Assembly: GCA_021300055.1 (NCBI GenBank)
Contig: JAJTHU010000346.1
Coordinates: 1-11,919 of the forward strand
Length of the DNA stretch: 11,919 nucleotides
Source: Nitrosomonadaceae bacterium
GTDB taxonomy: Bacteria; Pseudomonadota; Gammaproteobacteria; Burkholderiales; Usitatibacteraceae
Reading direction: 5' to 3'
This document shows, one piece after another, positions 6,366 through 11,919 of this stretch. The number at the start of each line of letters is the position of its first letter. Position 1 is the first letter of the stretch. Made by a program: the position numbers and the translations under genes. Below the pieces are notes generated by a model. The model was not told the DNA's origin and did not search any database. It was given only the letters and a program-made list of their open reading frames with translations.

Positions 6366-8282
6366 CTATTCGGCTTTGGTCGCCTCGGCGACCTCGGGGG
6401 TATCGGCTTCGACCACGAAGTCTCCGGCGATGTTCCAATAGTCGATGGCCTCAATTCGAACGCGCACCGGGCGACGAGGAGGCAAACCGGGGCTCGTTTT
6501 CATCCGCACGACCATTGGCAGCGAGTTTGCACGAACCAACTCTTCCCGAATGATGCTGCCGAGAAAGTGCGTTTCACCTTGTTGTTCGAGGAAACGCAGC
6601 GACCAAAAACGCTCCATCGCACGCTGAAATTCAGCGTAGGCGTCATATGTCAAATCGAACTGGCGCGCGATTTCGTTTAGGAATGGCGCCCGCCGCGGAT
6701 ACGGGGGCGCCTGCCGCTGAATCAATGCCACTAACTGACGCTGATTGATAAGGTCAACATAGCGGCGTAACGGCGAAGATGACCACGCATAGTGCGCGAC
6801 GCCTAGCCCTTCATGTGGCAATGCGTCGGTCGTCATGCGCGTCTTCATGTTTTGCTGGACGCGATAAATGCCGCTGACTTGATTGTCCGCCAGCAACTTG
6901 CCCCACTGGCTGTTGGCGAAAATCATGAACTCAGCGACGATCGTATCAATGGGACTACCGCGCTCACGCTGGGAGATCGCGACGTGGCTACCATCGGGTG
7001 CGATGTCAAAGTTGTAGTCGATATAGTCAACCGCGTCCTTCGCGCCGCGCGCGGCCTTCAGAGAAGTTGCAATCCGATGCAACAACAGCAGCTCGCTACC
7101 CCACTCACGCTCGACTGTGGGTTGTGCTGCGGCAATGGTTTCTGCGGTGAGCCACGCCTCTAGCTCATGGAGGCGTAAATTGCGCACGATATGTACGCGT
7201 TCCACGGCAGATCGAGTAGCTACAAGGGCAAGCGTTTCAGCATCAAACGTGGCATAGAGGGAGACGGCCGGACGTAGACCGCCCTCGGCTAGCGTCGAGG
7301 CAGCGACGACGTCGTCTGGAAGCATCGTGATCTTGCTGCCAGGGTAATAAACCGTGGACAAACGCCCCCGAGCATGGCGATCTAACGCGCTGTCTGGGGC
7401 GATCGACAGAGCGGGCGCTGCAATATGAATGCCGACCTCTAACTGACCATTTCCGATGTCTCTGACAGATAGTGCGTCATCAATCTCTGTCGTAGCCGCA
7501 TCGTCGATTGAGTACGCCTGGACAGCGGCAATTTGCAGGTCTTGGAAAGCATCCGCGGCCGGCCCGTTATCGTCGTTCGTTTCAAGGGCTGGTGAAATGC
7601 CGCGCGGGAAGTGCTCCGCAACGAATCGGCCCACATGGAAGTCGTGCTGTGCCATGAACGGCCGCCCCACATGCTGCGGCCAAGCCCCTGCGTTGAAGAA
7701 CAATTGGGGCAGCGGCGTGCCGGATTGCGCCACGGCTTGTTCGCAGGCCTTGGCGATCAGCGTGTTGCGATCGGGTTTATAGAGCAACTGATTGAGATGA
7801 GCCCGCATTGGTTCGGGCACGCTTCCTGACAACAGTGCGTCGACCCAAGCAGCCATATCGGCTGCCTCGCGTTTCTTTCTCTCGACTGAGGCAAGTGCTG
7901 CTTTGAGGTTCTCTTCGGGCGCGCGCTGATAGCGGCCCTTGCCACGCTTGTAAAAGTACATCGGTGCAGCGTGAAGCTTGATCGCGCAGGCGGCTGCTTC
8001 GGCGGCAGAAGGTTTGTGCCCGAAGTAGTCGAGGGCTAGTGAATCAAATCCGAATTCGGCCGGGCCGCAAACTTCGTAAAGGAACTGCGGGTCAATGTCG
8101 GCGGCGAGGCGCTCTGCTTCAGGCAATAACTCCGCGAGCGCGCTTTCGAATCGCAACAGGACGACATTCGACTTAATCTTGCTACGCTTGCCGCTAACGG
8201 CTTCGACCTGCAAAGATGTGCCGATGTCTTCCATCACCCGGGCAACCTTGAAGCCACCATCTTCTTCGTAAAGTACATTCAT
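6366..8282 (-). CDS. RNase II/R-family 3'-5' exoribonuclease (RNB domain)
   Basis: With the ATG at 8282 the product has 638 residues. The frame is open to a TTG at 8321, but the family-like N-terminus is MNVLYEEDGGFKV. An N-terminal region of about 200 residues precedes the RNB domain (about 245-560). The metal-binding site reads SIDDAATTEIDDALSV, with D260, D268 and D269. At the position of E. coli RNase II D207 there is E266. The aromatic motif STVYYPG is at 309-315, and SPLRRYVDLINQRQLVALI at 503-521 includes the conserved arginine pair. The tail (about 588-626) is short and only loosely S1-like. The family degrades RNA from the 3' end to mononucleotides. TATAAT at 8340-8345 suggests its own promoter, and the TonB-type gene follows 45 bases on. 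Whether it is an rnb or rnr orthologue is not decided. Confidence 0.92.
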   Translation of the reverse strand: MNVLYEEDGGFKVARVMEDIGTSLQVEAVSGKRSKIKSNVVLLRFESALAELLPEAERLAADIDPQFLYEVCGPAEFGFDSLALDYFGHKPSAAEAAACAIKLHAAPMYFYKRGKGRYQRAPEENLKAALASVERKKREAADMAAWVDALLSGSVPEPMRAHLNQLLYKPDRNTLIAKACEQAVAQSGTPLPQLFFNAGAWPQHVGRPFMAQHDFHVGRFVAEHFPRGISPALETNDDNGPAADAFQDLQIAAVQAYSIDDAATTEIDDALSVRDIGNGQLEVGIHIAAPALSIAPDSALDRHARGRLSTVYYPGSKITMLPDDVVAASTLAEGGLRPAVSLYATFDAETLALVATRSAVERVHIVRNLRLHELEAWLTAETIAAAQPTVEREWGSELLLLHRIATSLKAARGAKDAVDYIDYNFDIAPDGSHVAISQRERGSPIDTIVAEFMIFANSQWGKLLADNQVSGIYRVQQNMKTRMTTDALPHEGLGVAHYAWSSSPLRRYVDLINQRQLVALIQRQAPPYPRRAPFLNEIARQFDLTYDAYAEFQRAMERFWSLRFLEQQGETHFLGSIIREELVRANSLPMVVRMKTSPGLPPRRPVRVRIEAIDYWNIAGDFVVEADTPEVAEATKAE

Positions 8283-8339
8283 GACAGTGGTGGTCGAGCG
8301 CGTCTGGCTGATCCAGCGCAAGGGTGCAGGAGAGGCGAA

Positions 8340-8345
8340 ATTATA
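8340..8345 (-). promoter_or_regulatory. -10 box TATAAT upstream of the RNB exonuclease gene
   Basis: The minus strand reads GTCGC-TATAAT-TTCGCC, a perfect -10 hexamer in the 212-base gap between the hydrolase and exonuclease genes. The predicted start site is near 8333, giving a leader of about 50 bases to the ATG at 8282. No good -35 is found at 16-18 bases, so strength is uncertain. The rest of the gap shows nothing coding. Confidence 0.5.
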
Positions 8346-8477
8346 GCGACGCGTCCCGAGTATGCGCCGAGTCCGCGTGGAGAAATCGGCGTAACGCGGT
8401 CAACTTGGTCGATTCGGTTACCCGATTCAGTCACACGGTTGTTCGTCGCGCAGACGGGCGACTACGCAAAGCGAGTA

Positions 8478-8516
8478 AGGCTTGCCGCACGCCGCTAGGG
8501 CGTCTTGGGTAAGCCT
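8478..8516 (-). terminator. Two-tier stem-loop across the hydrolase stop codon
   Basis: On the minus strand AGGCTT (8516-8511) pairs with AAGCCT (8483-8478). Inside it, ACGCC (8503-8499) pairs with GGCGT (8493-8489) around the loop CTAGC that holds the stop codon. Both stems are perfect (6 and 5 bp). No T tract follows, so this is a candidate 3'-end structure rather than a proven intrinsic terminator. It fits with the separate promoter for the next gene. Confidence 0.35.
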
Positions 8517-9079
8517 GAAAATGCAAGCACGGCGGGTATCTGCGCTGGGAATGACACAAGATCGTGACTCCCGCCTTCGATTGCAATCACACGCGCACCC
8601 TTGAGTTCGGCTTGCGTGCGATTGTGATCGAGCAACTCATCGCCAAGTTCAACAACTACCAACATATTGGCGGCGTCTACGGGCGGCCGAAGCGCATTGT
8701 CGCGAAGGAACGCCAAGTGTTGCGACGTGAACTCAAATTCCTCGCCCGTGTAGAGGTTGGTCTGCATGCCAAGGTGGTTCACTAGGCTCTCGTCCGGGTG
8801 CAACGCGGGATTGAGCAATACGGCGCGACACCCAATCAGATCGGCCAGCAGTGCTGCGTAGTAGCCGCCTAACGAAGAGCCGATGATGGTGAGTTCTTCC
8901 CGTACGCAGCGCTTGGCGAGCCGTTCGGCCTCGGCAATGGCGGCCGCCGGATCAAAAGGCAGGTTGGGCCTGAGGAATTCCCAGTCGGCGTGAATTTCGC
9001 GAAGCGCCGCTTCTAACGCTTTTGCTTTGCGAGACGCGTTGCTGGAACGAAAACCATGCAGATACAGCAGTGACCTCAT
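8495..9079 (-). CDS. yqiA: YqiA-like alpha/beta-fold hydrolase (esterase)
   Basis: The 194-residue protein follows the E. coli YqiA pattern closely. It begins with LLYLHGFRSSNAS (4-16, oxyanion-hole region). The nucleophile elbow is IIGSSLGGYYAALLAD (65-80) with S69. NPALHPDE (90-97) and NLYTGEEFEF (108-117) follow. The acid is in ELGDELLDH (144-152; D147 or D151), and the histidine is in IEGGSHDLVSF (167-177) with H172. YqiA-type enzymes are cytoplasmic and act on short-chain esters in vitro; the natural substrate is not established. A short TTAGG precedes the ATG. The four-cysteine protein gene lies 28 bases upstream, so the two are probably co-transcribed. The stop codon lies within a stem-loop. 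Confidence 0.88.
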   Translation of the reverse strand: MRSLLYLHGFRSSNASRKAKALEAALREIHADWEFLRPNLPFDPAAAIAEAERLAKRCVREELTIIGSSLGGYYAALLADLIGCRAVLLNPALHPDESLVNHLGMQTNLYTGEEFEFTSQHLAFLRDNALRPPVDAANMLVVVELGDELLDHNRTQAELKGARVIAIEGGSHDLVSFPAQIPAVLAFSGLPKTP

Positions 9080-9107
9080 TACCTAACCCGCAGATCGAGG
9101 GACAGTG

Positions 9108-9257
9108 CTACTTCTCTTTGCTGCTTGAGGGCTGGTTTGCCGGGGTCTTCTTGTCCTCCGGCTTGACGTAGTCGCCGATGACGCCTTTGAGGGGGCACGG
9201 CTTATAGATGGGGCACTTCGCGCAACCGGCAACGACGGCGACAGGACAGAGTTTCAT
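9108..9257 (-). CDS. Small four-cysteine protein of unknown function
   Basis: This short open frame encodes 49 residues. It starts at the ATG at 9257, with AGAGGG 7 bases upstream, and stops at 9108-9110. Residues 1-30 read MKLCPVAVVAGC (1-12), AKCPIYKPCP (13-22) and LKGVIGDY (23-30), and the rest is a Lys/Pro/Ser-rich tail. Cysteines are at 4, 12, 15 and 21 (C-X7-C-X2-C-X5-C), three of them followed directly by proline. Four such cysteines could bind zinc or an iron-sulfur cluster; this is inference. I recall similar short CP-rich proteins from Burkholderiales but know no function for them. The good ribosome site, clean stop, compact spacing to the hydrolase gene and non-random cysteine pattern support a real gene. 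The short hydrophobic run VAVVAG (6-11) is too short for a membrane helix. Confidence 0.75.
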   Translation of the reverse strand: MKLCPVAVVAGCAKCPIYKPCPLKGVIGDYVKPEDKKTPANQPSSSKEK

Positions 9258-9339
9258 GGTGGACCCTCTCAATGTGGTGATAGGCGCATCTTACGCAAGT
9301 TTCGGGGATCGGCGCAGCACGCGATGGCGCATGCAGTTC

Positions 9340-9393
9340 GCGGCGGTTTTCCGCAATTCACGCCGCTTTGCCGCCTTCAGTCGCAAAGGCGGC
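9340..9393. repeat. Two GC-rich hairpins in the divergent gap
   Basis: In the 239-base gap 9258-9496, GCGGCG (9340-9345) pairs with CGCCGC (9361-9366), or alternatively GCGG-TTTT-CCGC (9343-9354) forms. GCCGCCTT (9370-9377) pairs perfectly with AAGGCGGC (9386-9393) around an 8-base loop. No T tract follows on either strand. They could structure the leader of the DUF2141 transcript. I see no good sigma-70 promoter for either divergent gene here. Confidence 0.45.
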
Positions 9394-9496
9394 CCGCTAC
9401 CAATCCTGCGCCCGCAGTATCCACCCTGTCGCATTTCGGCGCTGCTGCGATACCCAGCGCTAACAGATTCGAACCACTGCACCTTAGGAGAAGATC

Positions 9497-9928
9497 ATGC
9501 CCCGGACTTTGCTCAACCTTGCTGCTGCTTTCACGATTTCCATCTTTGGCCTTGCTGCAAGCTCGGCCGCATTCGGCGCCGACCTGACCGTTGAAATCCG
9601 CAACGCTGGGGATAAGGGAACCGTCATGGTTGCGCTCTTCAAGCCCAGCGATCGGTGGCTCGGTCGGGCGTCAATGGGGACGGCAGCTCCTGCCCGAAAC
9701 GGCGCGGTCACCGTGACCTTCAAGGATCTTGAAGAGGGCGAATATGCAATCTCGCTCTTTGTCGACGAAAACGGCAATGGCAGGATGGACACCAACCCTA
9801 TCGGCATTCCGATCGAGCCCTACGCGTTTTCAAACGACGCCACTGGGAACTTTGGACCGCCCTTATTTGAGAAGGCGAAGTTCAACGTGGCCAAAGAAAA
9901 CAAGTCCATCGTCATCAACGTCAAATAG
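9497..9928 (+). CDS. Exported DUF2141 domain protein
   Basis: The 143-residue protein has a Sec-type signal peptide (MPRTLLNLAAAFTISIFGLA followed by ASSAAFGA) with a likely cut after A28, before DLTVEIRN. The mature part of about 115 residues matches DUF2141: an edge strand LTVEIRNAGDKGTVMVALF (30-48), and FKDLEEGEYAISLFVDENGN (75-94) running into the acidic loop DENGNGRMDTNPIG (90-103). The pattern IPIEPYAFSNDA and then GPPLFEKAKF completes it. The loop D90-N92-N94-D98 looks like a calcium-binding turn, which is inference. It is expected to be periplasmic; function unknown. A good ribosome site, AGGAGA (9486-9491), lies 5 bases before the ATG. The carotenoid-oxygenase gene begins 11 bases after its stop, so they form one unit. 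Confidence 0.88.
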   Translation: MPRTLLNLAAAFTISIFGLAASSAAFGADLTVEIRNAGDKGTVMVALFKPSDRWLGRASMGTAAPARNGAVTVTFKDLEEGEYAISLFVDENGNGRMDTNPIGIPIEPYAFSNDATGNFGPPLFEKAKFNVAKENKSIVINVK

Positions 9929-9939
9929 GGGCCGAAGAC

Positions 9940-11478
9940 ATGAACCGACGCAGCTTTTTCACCGCAGTTGGAGCGACAGCCGCCTCGGCCGCGACAGCCT
10001 CGATGGCGCAAACAGCCTCAAGCGCCGCAACGAGGGCAGTGTTGGGCGGGCCTGCGGGCGCCAAGCCACCATTGTTCCAAGGTTCCGCGCGCATGACGCC
10101 GCTACGCGGCTACCATGGCCAAGACGTTGCGTGTGAGCGCGCCGCGATTGAGGGCAAGGTGCCCCAGGAATTGCGCGGCGTGTTCTACCGCAATGGCCCT
10201 GGATTGTTCGAGCGGGGTGCTGGTACCAACAAACAGCGGTACAGCCACTGGTTTGATGGCGATGGTCTGGTGCATGCGTGGCGGTTTACCGACCAAGGCG
10301 TGTCCCATCAAGCGCGCTTTGTGCAGACCAAGAAATTCATCGCCGAGCAATCGGCAAATGCGTTCTTGGCGCCTGCATTTGGCTCGGCGCTACCCGCGCA
10401 TATGCCAGTGCGTAACAGCGACGACGTGAACACCGCGAACACAAACGTGTACAAGCTTGGTGATCGGCTCCTTGCAATGTGGGAGGGGGGCTCGGCTACA
10501 GACCTAGACCCGCAGTCGCTTCATACGCGCGGCATCGTTACCTGGTCACCCGAGCTCAAGCACATGCCTTTTTCCGCTCATCCAAAGATTGACCCTGACG
10601 GCACCTTCTGGAACTTCGGGACGATGATGGGCAAGATGGTGCTCTACCATCTCTCGCCTACAGGTGAGTTACTCAAGCACGCCGTGTTCGACGCGCCCAC
10701 GGGCGGGATGGTGCATGACTTCGCGATCACGCACAAGAGTCTGGTGTTTTTGCTTCCCCCCATCGGCATCGACTATGCAGCGATGCGCAAGGGCGCCGCA
10801 TTCGGGCAAGCGCTCACGTGGAACGGCAACGATTCGACGAAGGTTCTAATCGTTGATCGCAACGATTTTTCTAAACGACGCATCCTCGAAATGCCTGCAT
10901 TCATGGTGTTTCACTTTGGAAACGCCTGGGAGGCAGATAACGTCATTCGCGTCGATTTCGTCCAATCGAAGAATCTCGACATCATGAGCGACTGGATGCC
11001 GCGCATGATGCGTGGCGAAACGGTCGTGCCTGACCGATCCAATCCCGCATTTGTGAAAATTGATCTCAATCGCGGCAAGTGCGACGTAGCGATGCGAGAC
11101 GAGAATTGCGAATTTCCGCGTGTTGACCCGCGGGTTGTTGGTTTACGCAACCGCAATGTTTATTACCCTGTGGACAATGGCGACCGGCCGGAGGGGTTTG
11201 GTTTCACCGGTGTCATGCGAATTGATACCGAGTCCGGCAAGGTCGATCGCTACAACTTCAGCGAACAAGTTGCTCTTGAAGAGCATGTCGTTGTGCCACG
11301 ACCATCGAGCGGCCGCGAGGGCGACGGGTGGCTCGTTGGCGTCGGCTTCGATGTGGCGGCGCAGCAAAGTTTTGCGACCGTTTTCGATGCGATGAACCTA
11401 GCCGCAGGCCCACAAGCAATCATTCGCCTGCCGTACTGGACGCCAGTGTGTTTTCATGGCCACTTTCACACGGCTTGA
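9940..11478 (+). CDS. Carotenoid oxygenase (RPE65/CCD) family protein with twin-arginine-type leader
   Basis: The 512-residue protein belongs to the iron(II) dioxygenase family that cleaves carotenoids, apocarotenoids or stilbenes at a double bond. The four histidine iron ligands can be placed at H214 (SAHPKID), H259 (MVHDFA), H325 (FHFGNAWE) and H506 (CFHGHFH). Other family segments are GVFYRNGPGLFE (80-91), SHWFDGDGLVHAW (102-114), YKLGDRLLAMWEGG (171-184) and EEHVVVPRP (447-455, second-shell Glu likely at E448). The N-terminus MNRRSFFTAVGATAASAATA carries RR-S-F-F, close to the Tat motif, and a likely cut after SMA (A23). The ATG at 9940 is preceded by GGGG (9928-9931). It is paired with the exported DUF2141 gene. 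No phytoene, lycopene or carotene synthesis gene is in view, so the substrate cannot be named; lignin-type stilbenes or environmental apocarotenoids are alternatives. Confidence 0.9.
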   Translation: MNRRSFFTAVGATAASAATASMAQTASSAATRAVLGGPAGAKPPLFQGSARMTPLRGYHGQDVACERAAIEGKVPQELRGVFYRNGPGLFERGAGTNKQRYSHWFDGDGLVHAWRFTDQGVSHQARFVQTKKFIAEQSANAFLAPAFGSALPAHMPVRNSDDVNTANTNVYKLGDRLLAMWEGGSATDLDPQSLHTRGIVTWSPELKHMPFSAHPKIDPDGTFWNFGTMMGKMVLYHLSPTGELLKHAVFDAPTGGMVHDFAITHKSLVFLLPPIGIDYAAMRKGAAFGQALTWNGNDSTKVLIVDRNDFSKRRILEMPAFMVFHFGNAWEADNVIRVDFVQSKNLDIMSDWMPRMMRGETVVPDRSNPAFVKIDLNRGKCDVAMRDENCEFPRVDPRVVGLRNRNVYYPVDNGDRPEGFGFTGVMRIDTESGKVDRYNFSEQVALEEHVVVPRPSSGREGDGWLVGVGFDVAAQQSFATVFDAMNLAAGPQAIIRLPYWTPVCFHGHFHTA

Positions 11479-11480
11479 GC

Positions 11481-11519
11481 CGGATGGCTGCCGCCCTGAT
11501 TCGCAGTTGGCGCCGTCCG
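11481..11519 (+). terminator. Strong stem-loop just after the carotenoid-oxygenase stop
   Basis: CGGATGGC (11481-11488) pairs with GCCGTCCG (11512-11519) over 8 pairs including one G-U. The stem extends inward by GCC/GGC after one bulged T and by CTG/CAG around ATTCG. It starts 3 bases after the stop codon. It lacks a T tract, so it may be a terminator aided by other factors or a 3'-end stabiliser. Confidence 0.45.
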
Positions 11520-11547
11520 AAGCACCGTTCGCGTCGCGTTAAAGCAA

Positions 11548-11577
11548 TTGAGCGCAATTCCTGCCCGCCTGTAGCAT
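11548..11577 (+). promoter_or_regulatory. Candidate sigma-70 promoter for the 2TM gene
   Basis: TTGAGC (11548-11553) and TAGCAT (11572-11577) each match the consensus at 4 of 6 positions with an 18-base spacer. The predicted start is near 11584, 44 bases before the ATG at 11628. An inverted repeat AATTG-AGCG-CAATT (11546-11559) overlaps the -35 and could be an operator. The evidence is weak. Confidence 0.3.
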
Positions 11578-11627
11578 TCGTCTGCAAGACTTCGCCCTGT
11601 GTTGGAACCACCTAACTGGAGCAAGAC

Positions 11628-11919
11628 ATGACACTCAATCCCCTCAAGGTCGTTAAGCGAATCACCAACGCAGTCGTCTACCCATTCAAGATGCTGTTTG
11701 TAGTGGGGTTGTGTTTTTTCATCAATTGGTTCACTTCGCCTGGGCACTGGTGGGTGCAGTGGGTGATCTTCGGCATGACGATCGGATTGCTGGTCACGTG
11801 GTATCGCGCGGCAAAGGCGCTAATTGCGACGATCGGCGTTGCCGCAATCGGTTACTTCGTTTATCGCTGGTGGCAGAACCGCCAGCGCATGAATGGGCAG
11901 GCCGCAGTCGAGACGGCCC
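11628..11919 (+). CDS. 2TM-domain-like small membrane protein, 3' end outside the window
   Basis: The frame is open from the ATG at 11628 to the window edge (97 complete codons, no stop). GGAG (11618-11621) lies 6 bases before the ATG. The product starts MTLNPLKVVKRITNAVVYPF and has two clear hydrophobic segments, about 21-36 (KMLFVVGLCFFINWF) and 43-60 (VQWVIFGMTIGLLVTW). These are joined by the short turn TSPGHWW, the layout of the 2TM (two-transmembrane) family. A third hydrophobic stretch, ALIATIGVAAIGYFVYRWW, spans about 64-82. Basic residues after it (RWWQNRQR) suggest a cytoplasmic tail. Function is unknown. It lies 149 bases after the carotenoid-oxygenase gene, behind a strong stem-loop, so it may be separately transcribed. 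Confidence 0.75.
   Translation, partial: MTLNPLKVVKRITNAVVYPFKMLFVVGLCFFINWFTSPGHWWVQWVIFGMTIGLLVTWYRAAKALIATIGVAAIGYFVYRWWQNRQRMNGQAAVETA

Noticed and set aside
5923..6441. 172-codon plus-strand open frame opposite the TonB-type gene
   Set aside because: Antisense shadow covering the TonB-type N-terminus and the exonuclease end; composition is not protein-like.
8283..8321. TTG at 8321 as the start of the RNB exonuclease
   Set aside because: The extra 13 residues are unlike the family, TTG is rare, and no ribosome site precedes it. ATG 8282 gives the family-type N-terminus.
9291..9482. 63-codon minus-strand open frame in the divergent gap
   Set aside because: Arg-rich translation arising from GC-rich hairpins, no ribosome site or recognisable domain.
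9208..9594. 128-codon plus-strand open frame over the gap and the DUF2141 start
   Set aside because: It runs through the antisense of the four-cysteine gene and out of frame into the DUF2141 gene; no family features.

Overview
The window reads as a piece of chromosome from a betaproteobacterium, most likely Burkholderiales. It is moderately GC-rich. The gene order tlpA-like, aroQ, accB, accC, prmA, zinc-ribbon/DUF3426 is one I associate with that order of bacteria, as is an RNB-domain exonuclease followed by a TonB-type protein. This taxonomic call rests on gene order and protein style, not on a marker gene.

Region 1 (59-5318, + strand) is mostly housekeeping. It holds a membrane-anchored TlpA-type thioredoxin, type II 3-dehydroquinate dehydratase (shikimate pathway), the biotin carrier protein and biotin carboxylase of acetyl-CoA carboxylase (first step of fatty acid synthesis), the ribosomal protein L11 methyltransferase, and a one-pass membrane protein with an N-terminal zinc ribbon and a C-terminal DUF3426 domain. 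The 230-base gap before aroQ is the most striking non-coding stretch. It carries a perfect sigma-54 -24/-12 core pointing at aroQ, with three imperfect palindromes around it. The DUF3426 gene has a -10 hexamer placed as in leaderless transcripts.

Region 2 (5349-9257, - strand) converges on region 1 with a 30-base gap that holds a 16-bp tandem duplication overlapping the end of the TonB-type gene. Read in the direction of transcription it contains a 49-residue four-cysteine protein (9257-9108), a YqiA-like alpha/beta hydrolase (9079-8495), an RNase II/R-family exonuclease (8282-6366) with a TATAAT box of its own, and a TonB-C-terminal membrane protein (6320-5349).

Region 3 (9497-11919, + strand) is divergent from region 2. 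It looks accessory: an exported DUF2141 protein, a carotenoid-oxygenase-family protein with a twin-arginine-type leader 11 bases downstream, a strong 3' stem-loop, and then a small two-transmembrane (2TM) protein that runs off the window edge. No carotenoid biosynthesis gene is visible, so the substrate is unknown. The 239-base divergent gap holds two GC-rich hairpins and no convincing promoter.

No tRNA, rRNA, CRISPR array, insertion sequence or phage gene is visible. No stretch longer than 300 bases lacks a gene. I do not see a clearly new multi-gene system. The best leads are the sigma-54 site in front of aroQ-accBC, the four-cysteine mini-protein, and the exported DUF2141/carotenoid-oxygenase pair.
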